Part shown: piece by piece, positions 17,847 through 27,386 of the stretch
Numbering within the stretch: the first letter of the stretch is position 1
Layout: each line of letters begins with the position of its first letter
NCBI RefSeq assembly: GCF_002252665.1
Contig: NZ_NQKZ01000003.1
Span: forward strand, 114,758 to 178,757
Direction: 5' to 3'
Origin: Synechococcus sp. 8F6
GTDB lineage: Bacteria; Cyanobacteriota; Cyanobacteriia; PCC-6307; Cyanobiaceae
Length of the DNA stretch: 64,000 nt
Notes under the pieces: generated by a model
The model's input: only the letters and a program-made list of their open reading frames with translations
What the model was told of the DNA's origin: nothing
The model's database searches: none
Translations under genes and position numbers: made by a program

Positions 17847-18944
17847 ATGCCGGTTCAACCCCTACGCCGCTGCGACTTTCAGCTGGAGGCCTTCCGCAGC
17901 CCCGACGACCGCATCGCCTTTTGGCAGCTGCTCAACACCCACGTGCCCACGGCCGTGCTGTGGGCATGCGTTCAGCCGCTGGCTCAGGCTGGATCGGGCC
18001 TCCGGCTCCTGCTTCTGCCGGTGCTGGTTCTGCTGGTGCTCTTCTCAGCCCGCTCCTTCGCGCTGATGCACGACTGCGGCCACGATTCCCTGTTCCGCTC
18101 CCGTTGGCTGAATCGACCGGTCGGCTTCCTGTTGGGCTGTCTCAATGCGATTCCCCAGCACCCCTGGGCACGGGGGCATGCCTTTCACCATCAACACAAT
18201 GGCAATTGGGACCGCTACCGCGGACCATCAGCTCTGCTCACCCGGAACGCCTACCTCGCTCTTGCGCCAAGGCAGCGCTGGCTCTATGGACTCAGCCGCC
18301 ATCCATTGATGCTGCTGCCCGGTGGCGGCTACTACCTGTTGATCCGGCCACGGTTGCAGTTGCTGCAGGGCCTGGCTGAATGGCTCAGCGCCATGGCCGC
18401 CCACCTCGGCAGCCGTGGTGTTTCAGGTGTCGTCGACCTGCCCGCCCTGAGTCGCGATTTCCAGTCCAGTCATTGGTACACCGCCGGGGAATGCCGCGAG
18501 CTGGTGGCCAACAACGTGGTGGTGCTCAGCAGCTGGTGGCTGATGGGAGCCTGGCTCGGCCATGGCCTCTTCTGGGCCTGCTATCTGCTGGTGATGACCC
18601 TGTCAGCGGCCATCTTCCTGTGCATTTTCTTTGTGCAGCACAATTTTGAGGGCTCCTACGCCAGTGGCAGCGACGGTTGGAGCTATTTGCGGGGGGCGCT
18701 GGAGGGCAGCAGCAATCTGGATGTGCCCCCCCTGCTGAACTGGTTTTGGGCGGACATTTCCTTCCACAGCATTCACCACCTCTGCGAGCGGATCCCCAAC
18801 TACAGGTTGCGGGCCTGCCACACGGCCAACGCCGAACGACTCGCCACAAGCCGGCTGCTGCGATTGGCAGATTTCTCCACCTGTTTCACCTACATCCTCT
18901 GGGTCGATGAGGCAGGTCGGTTGATCACCCTCAAGCAAGCCTGA
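17847..18944 (+). CDS. Fatty acid desaturase family membrane protein
   Basis: This 365-residue di-iron membrane desaturase has three histidine clusters: HDCGHDS (about 73-79), HAFHHQHN (about 115-122) and HSIHHL (about 309-314). Four or so hydrophobic segments surround them, including LLLLPVLVLLVLFSA before box 1 and two near residues 230-275. I start at ATG 17847; an in-frame ATG at 17775 would add 24 atypical residues. Box layout resembles the omega-6/delta-12 and beta-carotene ketolase-like FA_desaturase superfamily, but regiospecificity cannot be read from sequence. The substrate is probably membrane lipid acyl chains. Confidence 0.82.
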   Translation: MPVQPLRRCDFQLEAFRSPDDRIAFWQLLNTHVPTAVLWACVQPLAQAGSGLRLLLLPVLVLLVLFSARSFALMHDCGHDSLFRSRWLNRPVGFLLGCLNAIPQHPWARGHAFHHQHNGNWDRYRGPSALLTRNAYLALAPRQRWLYGLSRHPLMLLPGGGYYLLIRPRLQLLQGLAEWLSAMAAHLGSRGVSGVVDLPALSRDFQSSHWYTAGECRELVANNVVVLSSWWLMGAWLGHGLFWACYLLVMTLSAAIFLCIFFVQHNFEGSYASGSDGWSYLRGALEGSSNLDVPPLLNWFWADISFHSIHHLCERIPNYRLRACHTANAERLATSRLLRLADFSTCFTYILWVDEAGRLITLKQA

Positions 18945-18966
18945 GGCTGTCAGCTGAGACCTGCGC

Positions 18967-20361
18967 TCAGCCCTTGCCTGCCAGAACGGGCTCGCGCTCT
19001 TCTTCTCCAGCTTCGGAAGCATTGCTCCGTTCGGCCGCGGTCGGCTTGGTTCGCACTTTGATGCCCCCCTTGATGGTGCTCACGGCAAGCATGGCGTTGA
19101 CTTCAGCCTCATTCCGCACGGCGCTATCGACAGGCTTGTAGCCCTGGGGCGCCAGGGCGTTGCCGCGCAGCACTGAACCCAGGGTGAGCAGGGTGAGCTT
19201 CAGCTGCTGCCAGGGATTCATCAGCACCACCCGCTTGTAGAGGTAGCTGTCGAAGGTGAGGCGCTGCACGTCCTTGTCATCGCACATCTCCACGAAGGCC
19301 TCCCGGGCCGCATCGTTGCGGTAGAAGATGTTTTGCAGCAGTTCCAGCACCTTGTAGGTGGCGCCGTACTGGCGATCCCACTTCTTCAAATATTTTTTGA
19401 GATCGGCTTCACTGGGCACCTTGGTGCCACCGGCGCTGGCCTCAACGATTTGCTCAGCGCACATCCGGCCGCTCTTGGCTGCGAAGTAGATGCCTTCGCC
19501 CGAGCTCTTGGTCACATAGCCGGCGGCATCACCCACCAGGGCCATGCGGCCCACCACCCGACGCGGGCGGGGATGCTCAGGAATCGGATGGGCTTCCACC
19601 TTGATCACTTCGCCATTGACCAGGCGCTTCTTGGCCCGCTCACGGATGCCTTCCTGCAGGCTTTTGATCAAGCCCTGGTTCTGTTGCATCGTGCCGGTGC
19701 CCACGGCCACGTGGTCGTACTTGGGGAAGACCCAGGCGTAGAAATCGGGAGAGACATCGGTGCCGACGTACATCTCGGCGAGGTTCTCGTAATACTTCAT
19801 CTCCTCGGGAGGCAGTTTGATCCGCTCCTGGAAGGCGATGGCCACGTTGTAGTCGCCGGCATCCATGGCCTTGGCCACGCGGCTGTTGGCGCCATCGGCG
19901 CCCACGATCAGATCCACTTCGAGGGTCTTGGTTTCTCCGGTAGCCTCACCCGAGGCGTAATCGGAGTAGGTGAGGGTGTAGGGGCCCTGGCGATTGGCGC
20001 CCGTGTCGATCTTGGTGACCAGACCGTTGACCAGGTGAGCGCCCAGATCGGCGGCGCGGTCGCGCAGGAAGGCGTCCATCACCTCCCGCCGGCACATGCC
20101 GATGTACTCGTCAGCGTTCTCAAGGTTGATGTCCACCTCCCGGTTGGAGGGGGAGATCATTTTCATGTTGCGGACCTTGCGGTCGATGATCGACTCCGGC
20201 AGGTCGAACTCGCTGACCATGCAGAGGGGAATCGCCCCGCCACAGGGCTTGGCATTGTCCAGCTTGCGTTCAAAGATCCAGGTTTCGATGCCGGCCTTGG
20301 CAAGCACTTCGGCCGCACAGGAACCACTGGGGCCGCCACCCACCACTGCCACACGCAACAT
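18967..20361 (-). CDS. chlP: Geranylgeranyl diphosphate/chlorophyll geranylgeranyl reductase
   Basis: This 464-residue FAD enzyme reduces the geranylgeranyl chain to phytyl for chlorophyll a and tocopherol. The N-terminal Rossmann motif VVGGGPSGSCAAEVLAKAG is followed by KPCGGAIPLCM, the FAD-contact GADGANSRVAKAM and GRMALVGDAAGYVTKSSGEG. Length and the long C-terminal extension match cyanobacterial ChlP. The start ATG 20361 gives MLRVAVVGGGP; the frame extends 15 codons upstream but without family similarity. It converges with the desaturase gene, with 22 bases between them. Confidence 0.95.
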   Translation of the reverse strand: MLRVAVVGGGPSGSCAAEVLAKAGIETWIFERKLDNAKPCGGAIPLCMVSEFDLPESIIDRKVRNMKMISPSNREVDINLENADEYIGMCRREVMDAFLRDRAADLGAHLVNGLVTKIDTGANRQGPYTLTYSDYASGEATGETKTLEVDLIVGADGANSRVAKAMDAGDYNVAIAFQERIKLPPEEMKYYENLAEMYVGTDVSPDFYAWVFPKYDHVAVGTGTMQQNQGLIKSLQEGIRERAKKRLVNGEVIKVEAHPIPEHPRPRRVVGRMALVGDAAGYVTKSSGEGIYFAAKSGRMCAEQIVEASAGGTKVPSEADLKKYLKKWDRQYGATYKVLELLQNIFYRNDAAREAFVEMCDDKDVQRLTFDSYLYKRVVLMNPWQQLKLTLLTLGSVLRGNALAPQGYKPVDSAVRNEAEVNAMLAVSTIKGGIKVRTKPTAAERSNASEAGEEEREPVLAGKG

Positions 20362-20505
20362 CGGAAAACCGCTCCGCCAGGATGGATGTGGCTCGGAAGC
20401 TAACACTGCTGAGCAGCCTTTTGAGGGCCAATCCGCATGCCCCGCCTAGGATCTTTACTGCTCCCGTTTCCAGGGCTGTTGATTGGTGCCAGGCAGGGGA
20501 CCCGC

Positions 20506-21285
20506 GTGACCCGTCGCAACCCCCTTAGTAGCCCCAAGAGGCGCCCCCCTGATCAGGATGGGCTGTTGCAGGCTGGCGGCCTGGAGGACATTCCCGTGGC
20601 GCGTCGCTCTGCGCGCCCGGGATCTCCGGCCAATCGCTGGTTACTGCGGCTCACGGTGGCCACCGGGTCGCTCCTGCTGGGCTTGGTTGTGCTGCTGCTG
20701 TGGCGGCCCCAGCCCCTGCAGGGCCTGTTGGCGCCACAGCCAATCAAGGGCCTGAATGCCCGCACGGGCCCAGATGGGAGGCTGCTGGGCCATTTCCCCT
20801 ACCCTGAACTGGCCCCCTCCGACCAGGTCGCGGTGGCTCCAGGCCTGTCGTTGCACCGAGACGCCGCCGTCTCCCTCCTGGCCATGCAGCGGGATGCGGC
20901 CAGCAGTGGGGTCGAGCTGGTGGTGCTGAGTGCCTTCCGCTCAATCACGCTCCAGAACGATCTGTTTTTTGGTGTGAAATCCGAGCGCAATCAGAGTGCG
21001 CGCGAGCGGGCGATGGTCAGTGCTCCTCCAGGCTTTTCCGAGCACAGCACCGGCTATGCGGTCGATCTGGGTGACGGTCGCACTCCGGCCACCAACCTCT
21101 CCCCAGCCTTCGACCAAACCGAGGCGTTTGCCTGGCTCCAAGCCCATGCGGCTCGTTATCACTTCACCCTCTCCTTTCCTCGCGGCAACGCCCAGGGGGT
21201 GAGCTACGAGCCCTGGCATTGGCGCTTTGAAGGCAGCGCCGAGGCACTCCAGGTGTTTGAGCCGGCGCAGCGGTTGGCCCGCTGA
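20506..21285 (+). CDS. Membrane-anchored D-alanyl-D-alanine carboxypeptidase (M15B, VanY-like)
   Basis: This peptidase of about 259 residues has one N-terminal transmembrane anchor (LLRLTVATGSLLLGLVVLLL, about 45-65) and a periplasmic M15B domain. The zinc and catalytic signatures are SEHSTGYAVDLGD and YEPWHWRF, with SAFRSITLQ supplying the conserved Arg region. It should trim the terminal D-Ala of peptidoglycan stem peptides. I start at GTG 20506 because AGGGGA lies 5-6 bases upstream; an ATG at 20437 in the same frame would add 23 residues. The U32 gene follows with a TGATG overlap. Confidence 0.87.
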   Translation: MTRRNPLSSPKRRPPDQDGLLQAGGLEDIPVARRSARPGSPANRWLLRLTVATGSLLLGLVVLLLWRPQPLQGLLAPQPIKGLNARTGPDGRLLGHFPYPELAPSDQVAVAPGLSLHRDAAVSLLAMQRDAASSGVELVVLSAFRSITLQNDLFFGVKSERNQSARERAMVSAPPGFSEHSTGYAVDLGDGRTPATNLSPAFDQTEAFAWLQAHAARYHFTLSFPRGNAQGVSYEPWHWRFEGSAEALQVFEPAQRLAR

Positions 21286-23837
21286 TGGTGCCCGTTCCCG
21301 AACTGCTGGCACCGGCGGGCAACTGGGAGGCGCTGCGGGCCGCGGTGGCCAACGGTGCCGATGCCGTTTATTTCGGTGTGGAGGCGTTCAACGCCCGCAT
21401 GCGTGCGGCCAATTTTCGGGTCGCCGAACTGGCGGAGGTGATGCACTGGCTGCACCAGCGCGGGGTCAAGGGTTTCCTCACCGTCAACGTGCTGGTGTTT
21501 AGCGACGAACTGGGCGAAGCCGCAGCGCTGGTGCAGTCGGCTGCGGCGGCGGGGGTGGATGCGCTGATCGTTCAGGACATCGGCCTCGCCCGTCTGGCCC
21601 AAGCCCTGGCGCCTCAATTGGCAATCCATGGATCGACTCAGATGTCGATCACCAGCGCCGCCGGCGTGGCCCAGGCCGCCGCGCTGGGGTGTGAGCGGGT
21701 GGTGCTGGCCCGCGAGCTGACCCTCACCGACTTGGGGCGTCTGCAGCACCAGCTGCAGCAGCGACAGCTGGCCATGCCGCTGGAGGTTTTCGTGCACGGG
21801 GCCCTGTGCGTAGCCTATTCGGGCCAATGCCTCACCAGCGAAGCCCTCGGCCAGCGCAGCGCCAATCGGGGTGAATGCGCCCAGGCCTGCCGCCTGCGCT
21901 ATCAGCTGATTGTGGATGGCGAGGAGCGCGACCTGCACGACCAGCGCTATTTGCTCTCACCCCAGGATCTGGCGGCCTGGGAGTTGCTGCCCCAACTCCA
22001 GGCGATCGGGATTGCCAGCCTCAAGATTGAGGGGCGCCTGAAGGACGCCAGCTATGTGGCGGCCGTCACCGATGCCTACCGACAGAACCTCGATTGGCTC
22101 GCCGCGGGCAGCGACCCAGGCGCCCTGCCCGCCGAGCAACGCCGCTCCCTGGAGCTGAGCTTCTCGCGGGGCCTGTCCACCGGTTGGTTGGCGGGCATCA
22201 ACCACCGGGTCCTGGTGCATGGCCGTTGGAGCAAGAAGCGCGGGCCCCGGATCGGCGTGCTCGAGCACTGGGATCCGCAGGGGGGATGGTGGATCGTGGA
22301 CACCCGCGAGGCCCTCAAGCCCGGCGATGGGCTGGTGTTTGAAGCTGCTGGTGCCGCACCACTGGAGGCCCCATCGGAGGTGGGGGGCCGGGTGATGGCG
22401 GTGCAGCAGCGGCCGGGCGAGCGCCTGGCGATTCGGCTTGGACCTGGCCGGGTCGACGGCCGTGGCTTCCGGCCCGGCAGCCCCTGCTGGCTCACCAGTG
22501 ACCCCAGCCTGGAGCGCCATTGGCAGCGGCTGGCGAGCCAGAGCGTGCCGGAGCGAAGCCGGCTGCTGCTCCTCCAGGTGAGCGGTCAGGTGGGCCAACC
22601 CCTCGAGGTGCGGGTGCTCGCAGCCGAGGGCCTGCCGCCCGATTGCACCGGTTCCCTTTTGCTGTGCTCTGCCTCAGCGCTGCAGGTTGCAACTGGCCAG
22701 TCTCTCAATCGGGAGCGGCTGGAGACCCAGCTTGGCCGGCTCGGCGGCACCTGTTGGACCCTGGAGGGCCTGGAGCTCGCGCTCGACGGCGAACTGTTTC
22801 TGCCCATGGCCCAGCTCAACCAGCTGCGGCGTGAGCTGGTGGATCAGCTGGCGGCGCTGGAGCCGGATCCCGGGCTGGCTGGATCGGGCGAGCCGTCTGA
22901 ACCCTGCGCCGATCTCGAGGCTGTTCTGCAGCAGCTGGCCGCCGTCGAACCGCGCGAGATAACCCCGGTGGGTGCGGATCCAGGCCCCGAGTTGGTGGTG
23001 TTGGTTCGCACGCTAGAGCAGCTGCGAGCCTTGCGAGATCAGCCGGTGGCGGCGGTGATCGCCGACCTGGAGCAACCCGCTGATCTGCGGGAGGCGGTGG
23101 CGATCGGGCGGGGCTGCTGGCCCCAAGGCATCTGGCTGGCGGGGCCGCGCATCACCCGACCGGATGAGCGCTGGACGCTCGAGCCGCTGCTGCGGGCTCG
23201 CCCCGATGGCTACCTGGTGCGCAATGCCGATCAATTGGAAGCCCTCACACCCCTGGCCCCCTGCAATGGCGATTTTTCCTTGAACGTCGCCAATCCGCTC
23301 ACCGCGGGGTGGTTTCTTGAACGTTGGGGCTTGCAGCGGATCACCGCCAGCTACGACCTGGATCTGCCGCAGTTGCTGGTCTTGCTCCAGGGCTGCCCCC
23401 CTGAGCGTGTGGAGGTGACGGTGCATCAGCACATGCCCCTGTTCCACATGGAGCACTGCCTCTTCTGCGCCTTCCTTTCGGAGGGCCACAACCATACCGA
23501 TTGCGGTCGCCCCTGTGAGCAACACACCGTGGTGCTGCGGGATCGCAGCGGCAGTGAGCACCCCCTGCTGGCCGACCTCGGTTGCCGCAACACGCTGTTC
23601 AACGGCAAAGCCCAAACTGCCGCCGAGGCCCTTCCCCAGCTGCGGCGTGGCGGAGTGCGCCACCTCCGAGTCGAACTCCTGCAGGAATCCGCGGCCCAGG
23701 CCCGTCAGCGGGTGGAGCAATACGCCGCTGCGCTGCGCGGCGAGATCAGCGGCCGCAGCCTCTGGCAACAGGAGCAGCTCGACAGCCGCCTCGGCGTGAC
23801 CCGCGGCAGCCTCAGAAGCGGCAAGGGCGTGGGATAG
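21285..23837 (+). CDS. Large U32-family protein (RlhA/DUF3656-like)
   Basis: This 850-residue protein has an N-terminal U32 domain with the PROSITE-type signature EVFVHGALCVAYSGQCLTSE (about 168-187) followed by NRGECAQACRLRY. The C-terminal part has a Cys/His-rich block, HQHMPLFHMEHCLFCAF and then HTDCGRPCEQH (about 710-745). U32 proteins such as E. coli RlhA, TrhP and UbiU/V are not peptidases but perform O2-independent hydroxylations; RlhA acts on 23S rRNA C2501. At 850 residues this is longer than RlhA (about 670). An rRNA/tRNA hydroxylase role is an inference from the family. Its start overlaps the upstream carboxypeptidase stop. Confidence 0.82.
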   Translation: MVPVPELLAPAGNWEALRAAVANGADAVYFGVEAFNARMRAANFRVAELAEVMHWLHQRGVKGFLTVNVLVFSDELGEAAALVQSAAAAGVDALIVQDIGLARLAQALAPQLAIHGSTQMSITSAAGVAQAAALGCERVVLARELTLTDLGRLQHQLQQRQLAMPLEVFVHGALCVAYSGQCLTSEALGQRSANRGECAQACRLRYQLIVDGEERDLHDQRYLLSPQDLAAWELLPQLQAIGIASLKIEGRLKDASYVAAVTDAYRQNLDWLAAGSDPGALPAEQRRSLELSFSRGLSTGWLAGINHRVLVHGRWSKKRGPRIGVLEHWDPQGGWWIVDTREALKPGDGLVFEAAGAAPLEAPSEVGGRVMAVQQRPGERLAIRLGPGRVDGRGFRPGSPCWLTSDPSLERHWQRLASQSVPERSRLLLLQVSGQVGQPLEVRVLAAEGLPPDCTGSLLLCSASALQVATGQSLNRERLETQLGRLGGTCWTLEGLELALDGELFLPMAQLNQLRRELVDQLAALEPDPGLAGSGEPSEPCADLEAVLQQLAAVEPREITPVGADPGPELVVLVRTLEQLRALRDQPVAAVIADLEQPADLREAVAIGRGCWPQGIWLAGPRITRPDERWTLEPLLRARPDGYLVRNADQLEALTPLAPCNGDFSLNVANPLTAGWFLERWGLQRITASYDLDLPQLLVLLQGCPPERVEVTVHQHMPLFHMEHCLFCAFLSEGHNHTDCGRPCEQHTVVLRDRSGSEHPLLADLGCRNTLFNGKAQTAAEALPQLRRGGVRHLRVELLQESAAQARQRVEQYAAALRGEISGRSLWQQEQLDSRLGVTRGSLRSGKGVG

Positions 23838-23956
23838 AGTTGAGTACTGGCTTCAAGTCTTCGTAAACGTTCCGCATCCCGTTCCGTCTACATAAACTTC
23901 AAGTCAACGTACTTAAAACGTACGGCCATCAAGTACTCAGTAGGACCTTTATTCAT
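23838..23956 (+). promoter_or_regulatory. typA promoter/leader with short repeats
   Basis: These 119 bases are clearly AT-richer than their surroundings. CTTCAAGT occurs at 23851-23858 and 23897-23904, TCAAGTACT at 23929-23937, and the palindrome AGTACT twice (23843-23848 and 23932-23937). ACGTAC is also repeated around TTAAA near 23907-23922. The repeats could be operator half-sites or leader structure; no clear -35/-10 pair was identified. Confidence 0.35.
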
Positions 23957-25765
23957 ATGAGCGGCGCACACACAGGCACGCCCATTCGCAACATTGCGAT
24001 CATCGCCCACGTTGACCACGGCAAAACCACGTTGGTGGATGCCCTGCTCACCCAGTCGGGCATCTTCCGCGAAGGAGAGGCAGTTCCCACCTGTGTGATG
24101 GACTCCAACGATCTGGAGCGCGAACGCGGCATCACCATCCTGTCGAAGAACACGGCTGTTGATTACGACGGGATTCGCATCAACATCGTCGACACCCCGG
24201 GCCACGCCGACTTTGGCGGCGAGGTGGAGCGGGTGCTGGGCATGGTGGATGGCTGTCTGCTGATCGTGGACGCCAACGAGGGCCCAATGCCCCAGACCCG
24301 TTTTGTGCTCAAGAAGGCCCTGGAGAAGGGCCTGCGGCCGATCGTGTTCGTCAACAAGATTGACCGGGCCCGGGTTGACCCTGAGGTGGCGGTCGACAAG
24401 GTGCTTGATCTGTTCCTGGAACTGGGTGCCGACGACGACCAGTGCGATTTCCCCTACCTGTTTGGTAGTGGCATGGGCGGCTACGCCAAGCCAGACATGA
24501 AAACCGAGAGCGACAACATGTTGCCGCTGTTCGAAGCCATTTTGCGGCACGTTCCGCCCCCGGTCGGGGACCCCGAGAAGCCCCTGCAACTGCAGGTGAC
24601 CACCCTCGATTACTCGGATTTTCTCGGCCGGATCATGATCGGCCGCATCCACAACGGCACGATCAAGGCTGGCCAGCCCGCCGCCCTGATCCGCGACGAC
24701 GGCAGCATCAAACGTAGCCGCATCAGCAAACTGCTCGGCTTCCAGGGGCTGCAACGGGTGGAGATCCAGGAGGCTCGTGCTGGTGACCTCGTGGCCGTGG
24801 CCGGTTTTGATGAGGTTAATATCGGCGAAACCATCGCCTGCCCCGATCACCCGGAGGCCCTGCCCCTGATCCGGGTGGACGAGCCCACCCTGCAGATGAC
24901 TTTTGTCATCAACGATTCGCCGTTCGCCGGCAAGGAGGGCAAGTTTGTCACCAGCCGCCAAGTGCGCGATCGCCTGCAGAAGGAGCTGCTTACCAACGTG
25001 GCCCTACGGGTGGAAGACACCGATTCCCCTGACCGCTGGGCCGTCAGCGGCCGCGGTGAGCTACACCTCGGCATCCTGATCGAAACCATGCGCCGTGAGG
25101 GCTATGAGTTTCAGGTGTCCCAACCCCAGGTGATCTTCCGCACCATTGACGGCACCCCCAGCGAGCCCTACGAAACCCTGGTGCTCGATGTTCCCGAGGA
25201 ATCCGTCGGTAGCTGCATCGAAAAACTCGGCGTGCGCAAGGCCGAGATGCAGAACATGGAGAACACCAACGACGGCCGCACCCAGCTGGAGTTCGTGGTG
25301 CCAGCTCGGGGCCTGATCGGCTTCCGTGGCGAATTCATCCGCGCCACCCGCGGCGAAGGAATCATGAGCCACTCCTTCCTCGACTACCGGCCCATGCAGG
25401 GCGATATGGACAACCGCCGCAACGGCGTTCTGATTGCTTTCGAGGAGGGCACCGCCACCTTCTATGCCCTTAAGGGAGCCGAAGATCGGGGCCAGTTTTT
25501 CATCACGCCGGGCACCAAGGTGTACAAGGGGATGATCGTGGGAGAGCACAACCGTCCGCCCGACCTCGAACTCAACGTCTGCAAGGCCAAGCAGGTGACC
25601 AACATCCGCTCCGCCGGCGCTGAGGTGCTTGACACCCTGCAGGCCCCAATCCAGATGACCCTGGAGCGTGCCCTCGAGTACATCGGGCCTGACGAGATGC
25701 TCGAGGTCACCCCTGCATCCATCCGTCTGCGCAAACTGCCTTCCAAAAAGGCGGCCAAGCGCTGA
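23957..25765 (+). CDS. typA: Ribosome-binding GTPase TypA/BipA
   Basis: This 602-residue translational GTPase has [20 protein letters not shown] (G1), ERGITI (G2), [14 protein letters not shown] (G3) and [10 protein letters not shown] (G4), followed by EF-G-like domains II, III and V and the TypA-specific C-terminal domain ([14 protein letters not shown]). BipA binds the 70S ribosome at the EF-G site and supports 50S assembly and stress or cold adaptation. Length is normal. It is preceded by an AT-rich repeat-containing leader and followed by a DUF309 gene 3 bases after its stop, so they are probably co-transcribed. Confidence 0.96.
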   Translation: MSGAHTGTPIRNIAIIAHVDHGKTTLVDALLTQSGIFREGEAVPTCVMDSNDLERERGITILSKNTAVDYDGIRINIVDTPGHADFGGEVERVLGMVDGCLLIVDANEGPMPQTRFVLKKALEKGLRPIVFVNKIDRARVDPEVAVDKVLDLFLELGADDDQCDFPYLFGSGMGGYAKPDMKTESDNMLPLFEAILRHVPPPVGDPEKPLQLQVTTLDYSDFLGRIMIGRIHNGTIKAGQPAALIRDDGSIKRSRISKLLGFQGLQRVEIQEARAGDLVAVAGFDEVNIGETIACPDHPEALPLIRVDEPTLQMTFVINDSPFAGKEGKFVTSRQVRDRLQKELLTNVALRVEDTDSPDRWAVSGRGELHLGILIETMRREGYEFQVSQPQVIFRTIDGTPSEPYETLVLDVPEESVGSCIEKLGVRKAEMQNMENTNDGRTQLEFVVPARGLIGFRGEFIRATRGEGIMSHSFLDYRPMQGDMDNRRNGVLIAFEEGTATFYALKGAEDRGQFFITPGTKVYKGMIVGEHNRPPDLELNVCKAKQVTNIRSAGAEVLDTLQAPIQMTLERALEYIGPDEMLEVTPASIRLRKLPSKKAAKR

Positions 25766-25768
25766 TCG

Positions 25769-26170
25769 GTGCCCCTCGACCTCGAAGAACAGGCGTTGAT
25801 GGCCGATCCGCGTCTTGCGGAGGCCATCGCCCTGTTCAATGCCAGCGACTGGTACGCCTGCCACGACGGCTTCGAAGCCCTCTGGCATGAGACGGCGGGA
25901 GCCATGCGTCCGGCGCTCCAGGGCATTTTGCAGATCGCCGTGGCAGAGCTGCACCTCGAGCGCGGCAACCTCCGGGGGGCCACGATCCTCATGGGCGAAG
26001 GGCTCGGCAGGCTGCAGGGCGTCGCAGATGGGGCGCTGGGCCTGAACCTCACCGCCCTGCGCGAGTGCGCTAGCCAGCGGCTGCGGGCCCTGCAGGAGGA
26101 GCGCTCGCTGGAGGGGCTGGAGTGGCCGAGATTGCCTGCGGCGCAAGCGCAGCACTGCTCTGTAGATTGA
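25769..26170 (+). CDS. DUF309 domain protein
   Basis: This 133-residue protein starts at GTG 25769. It is dominated by the DUF309 helical fold with the signature FNASDWYACHDGFEALWHE (HxxxExxW) and LQGILQIAVAELHLERGN. The function of the family is unknown; conserved His and Glu residues suggest metal or ligand binding, which is inference. It sits between typA and lptA, and its stop overlaps the lptA start (TGATG), so it belongs to the transcript of the LPS-export genes. Confidence 0.85.
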   Translation: MPLDLEEQALMADPRLAEAIALFNASDWYACHDGFEALWHETAGAMRPALQGILQIAVAELHLERGNLRGATILMGEGLGRLQGVADGALGLNLTALRECASQRLRALQEERSLEGLEWPRLPAAQAQHCSVD

Positions 26171-26661
26171 TGCGAGAGCCTCTTGGGCCCCAGCTGTTGC
26201 TCGTTTCCCCTCTGCGCCCGTGGCCCCTCCCGGTGGTGGTCAGCCTGATGGCCTGCCTCGCCGGCGCAACCTCGGCTGCATCCGCGGCAGCTGCCGATCT
26301 CCCGCCTAGTGCCCCTGGGTCCATCACCCCCACCAGTGGTTTGGTCACGATCGAGTCCGACCTGCAGAAAGCCGACAACACCACCGGCGTCGTCACTGCC
26401 ACGGGCAACGTGCGCATCGTCTATCCGGATCAACGGGTTGTGGCCACCGCACGCCAGGCGCAGTACTTCAGCCGTGAGGGGCGGGTGGTGCTCAGCGGCG
26501 ATGTCGATGTGGTTCAGGACACCGGTCACAGCATTCGGGCTGAGCGACTGGTTTACCTGGTGGAGCGTGAGCGGATCGTGGCTGAACCAGCGCCGGGCGA
26601 TCAGGTGATCACCCACTACCGACTCAATGCTCCGCAGTCGCAGCCGGGTTCCCAGCCATGA
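26170..26661 (+). CDS. lptA: LptA/OstA-like periplasmic LPS transport protein
   Basis: This 163-residue exported protein has an N-terminal hydrophobic signal (LPVVVSLMACLAGATSAASA) and then the OstA/LptA beta-jellyroll: LVTIESDLQKADNTTGVVTA, TGNVRIVYPDQRVVATARQA and VVLSGDVDVVQD. LptA bridges inner- and outer-membrane parts of the LPS transporter. The start ATG 26170 overlaps the DUF309 stop; an ATG at 26122 lies inside DUF309. lptB and the LptF-type permease follow with 4-base overlaps, and lptC lies elsewhere (50.4-51.5 kb). Confidence 0.87.
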   Translation: MREPLGPQLLLVSPLRPWPLPVVVSLMACLAGATSAASAAAADLPPSAPGSITPTSGLVTIESDLQKADNTTGVVTATGNVRIVYPDQRVVATARQAQYFSREGRVVLSGDVDVVQDTGHSIRAERLVYLVERERIVAEPAPGDQVITHYRLNAPQSQPGSQP

Positions 26662-27386
26662 GCCTGGAGTTGGTTGATGTGGTGCTGGCCATCAGCGGCC
26701 GGTTGTTGGTGAACCATGTGTCCTTGCAGCTCGAGCCCGGTGAAGTGGTGGGCCTGCTGGGCCCTAACGGCGCTGGCAAGACCACCACCTTCGGACTGGT
26801 TACGGGTCTGCTACGTCCAGATTCCGGCCGGGTGTCCTTGGATGGCCTGAAGATTGAACAGTTGCCGATGCCCCAACGGGCCCGGCTCGGCATCGGCTAC
26901 CTCCCCCAGGAGCCAAGCGTGTTTCGTCAGTTGAGCGTGCGCGACAACCTCAGCCTGGCCTTGCAGGAAAGTGGCACCCCAGTTGAACTGCGTCGCGAGC
27001 GCCTTGAGGGCTTGATTGAAGATTTCCACCTCACGGCCTTTCAGCACCGCAAGGGCTATCAGCTCTCCGGTGGAGAGCGCCGCCGCTGTGAGGTGGCCCG
27101 GGCCCTGGCGGTGGGGGTGGAAGGTCCGCGCTACCTCCTGCTTGATGAGCCCTTCGCCGGGGTCGACCCAATCGCCGTGTCAGATCTGCAGCAGTTGATC
27201 GACCAGCTGCGGAGCCGGGGTATGGGTTTGTTGATCACCGACCACAACGTGCGCGAGACCCTGGCCATCACTGATCGGGCCTACATCCTCTCGGAAGGTT
27301 CCATCCTGGCCTCGGGCAGCTCCGAACAGGTGGGATCCGACCCCCTGGTGCGTCGTCACTATCTCGGCGAGTCATTCCGTCTATGA
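26658..27386 (+). CDS. lptB: LPS export ABC transporter ATPase LptB
   Basis: This 242-residue ATPase has Walker A GLLGPNGAGKTTTFGLV, signature QLSGGERRRCEVARALA, Walker B LLLDEPFAGVDP and switch LITDHNVRETL, the last two being very characteristic of LptB. It powers extraction of lipopolysaccharide from the inner membrane together with LptF/G and LptC. Four-base overlaps with lptA (ATGA) upstream and with the permease gene downstream indicate translational coupling. Confidence 0.95.
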   Translation: MSLELVDVVLAISGRLLVNHVSLQLEPGEVVGLLGPNGAGKTTTFGLVTGLLRPDSGRVSLDGLKIEQLPMPQRARLGIGYLPQEPSVFRQLSVRDNLSLALQESGTPVELRRERLEGLIEDFHLTAFQHRKGYQLSGGERRRCEVARALAVGVEGPRYLLLDEPFAGVDPIAVSDLQQLIDQLRSRGMGLLITDHNVRETLAITDRAYILSEGSILASGSSEQVGSDPLVRRHYLGESFRL

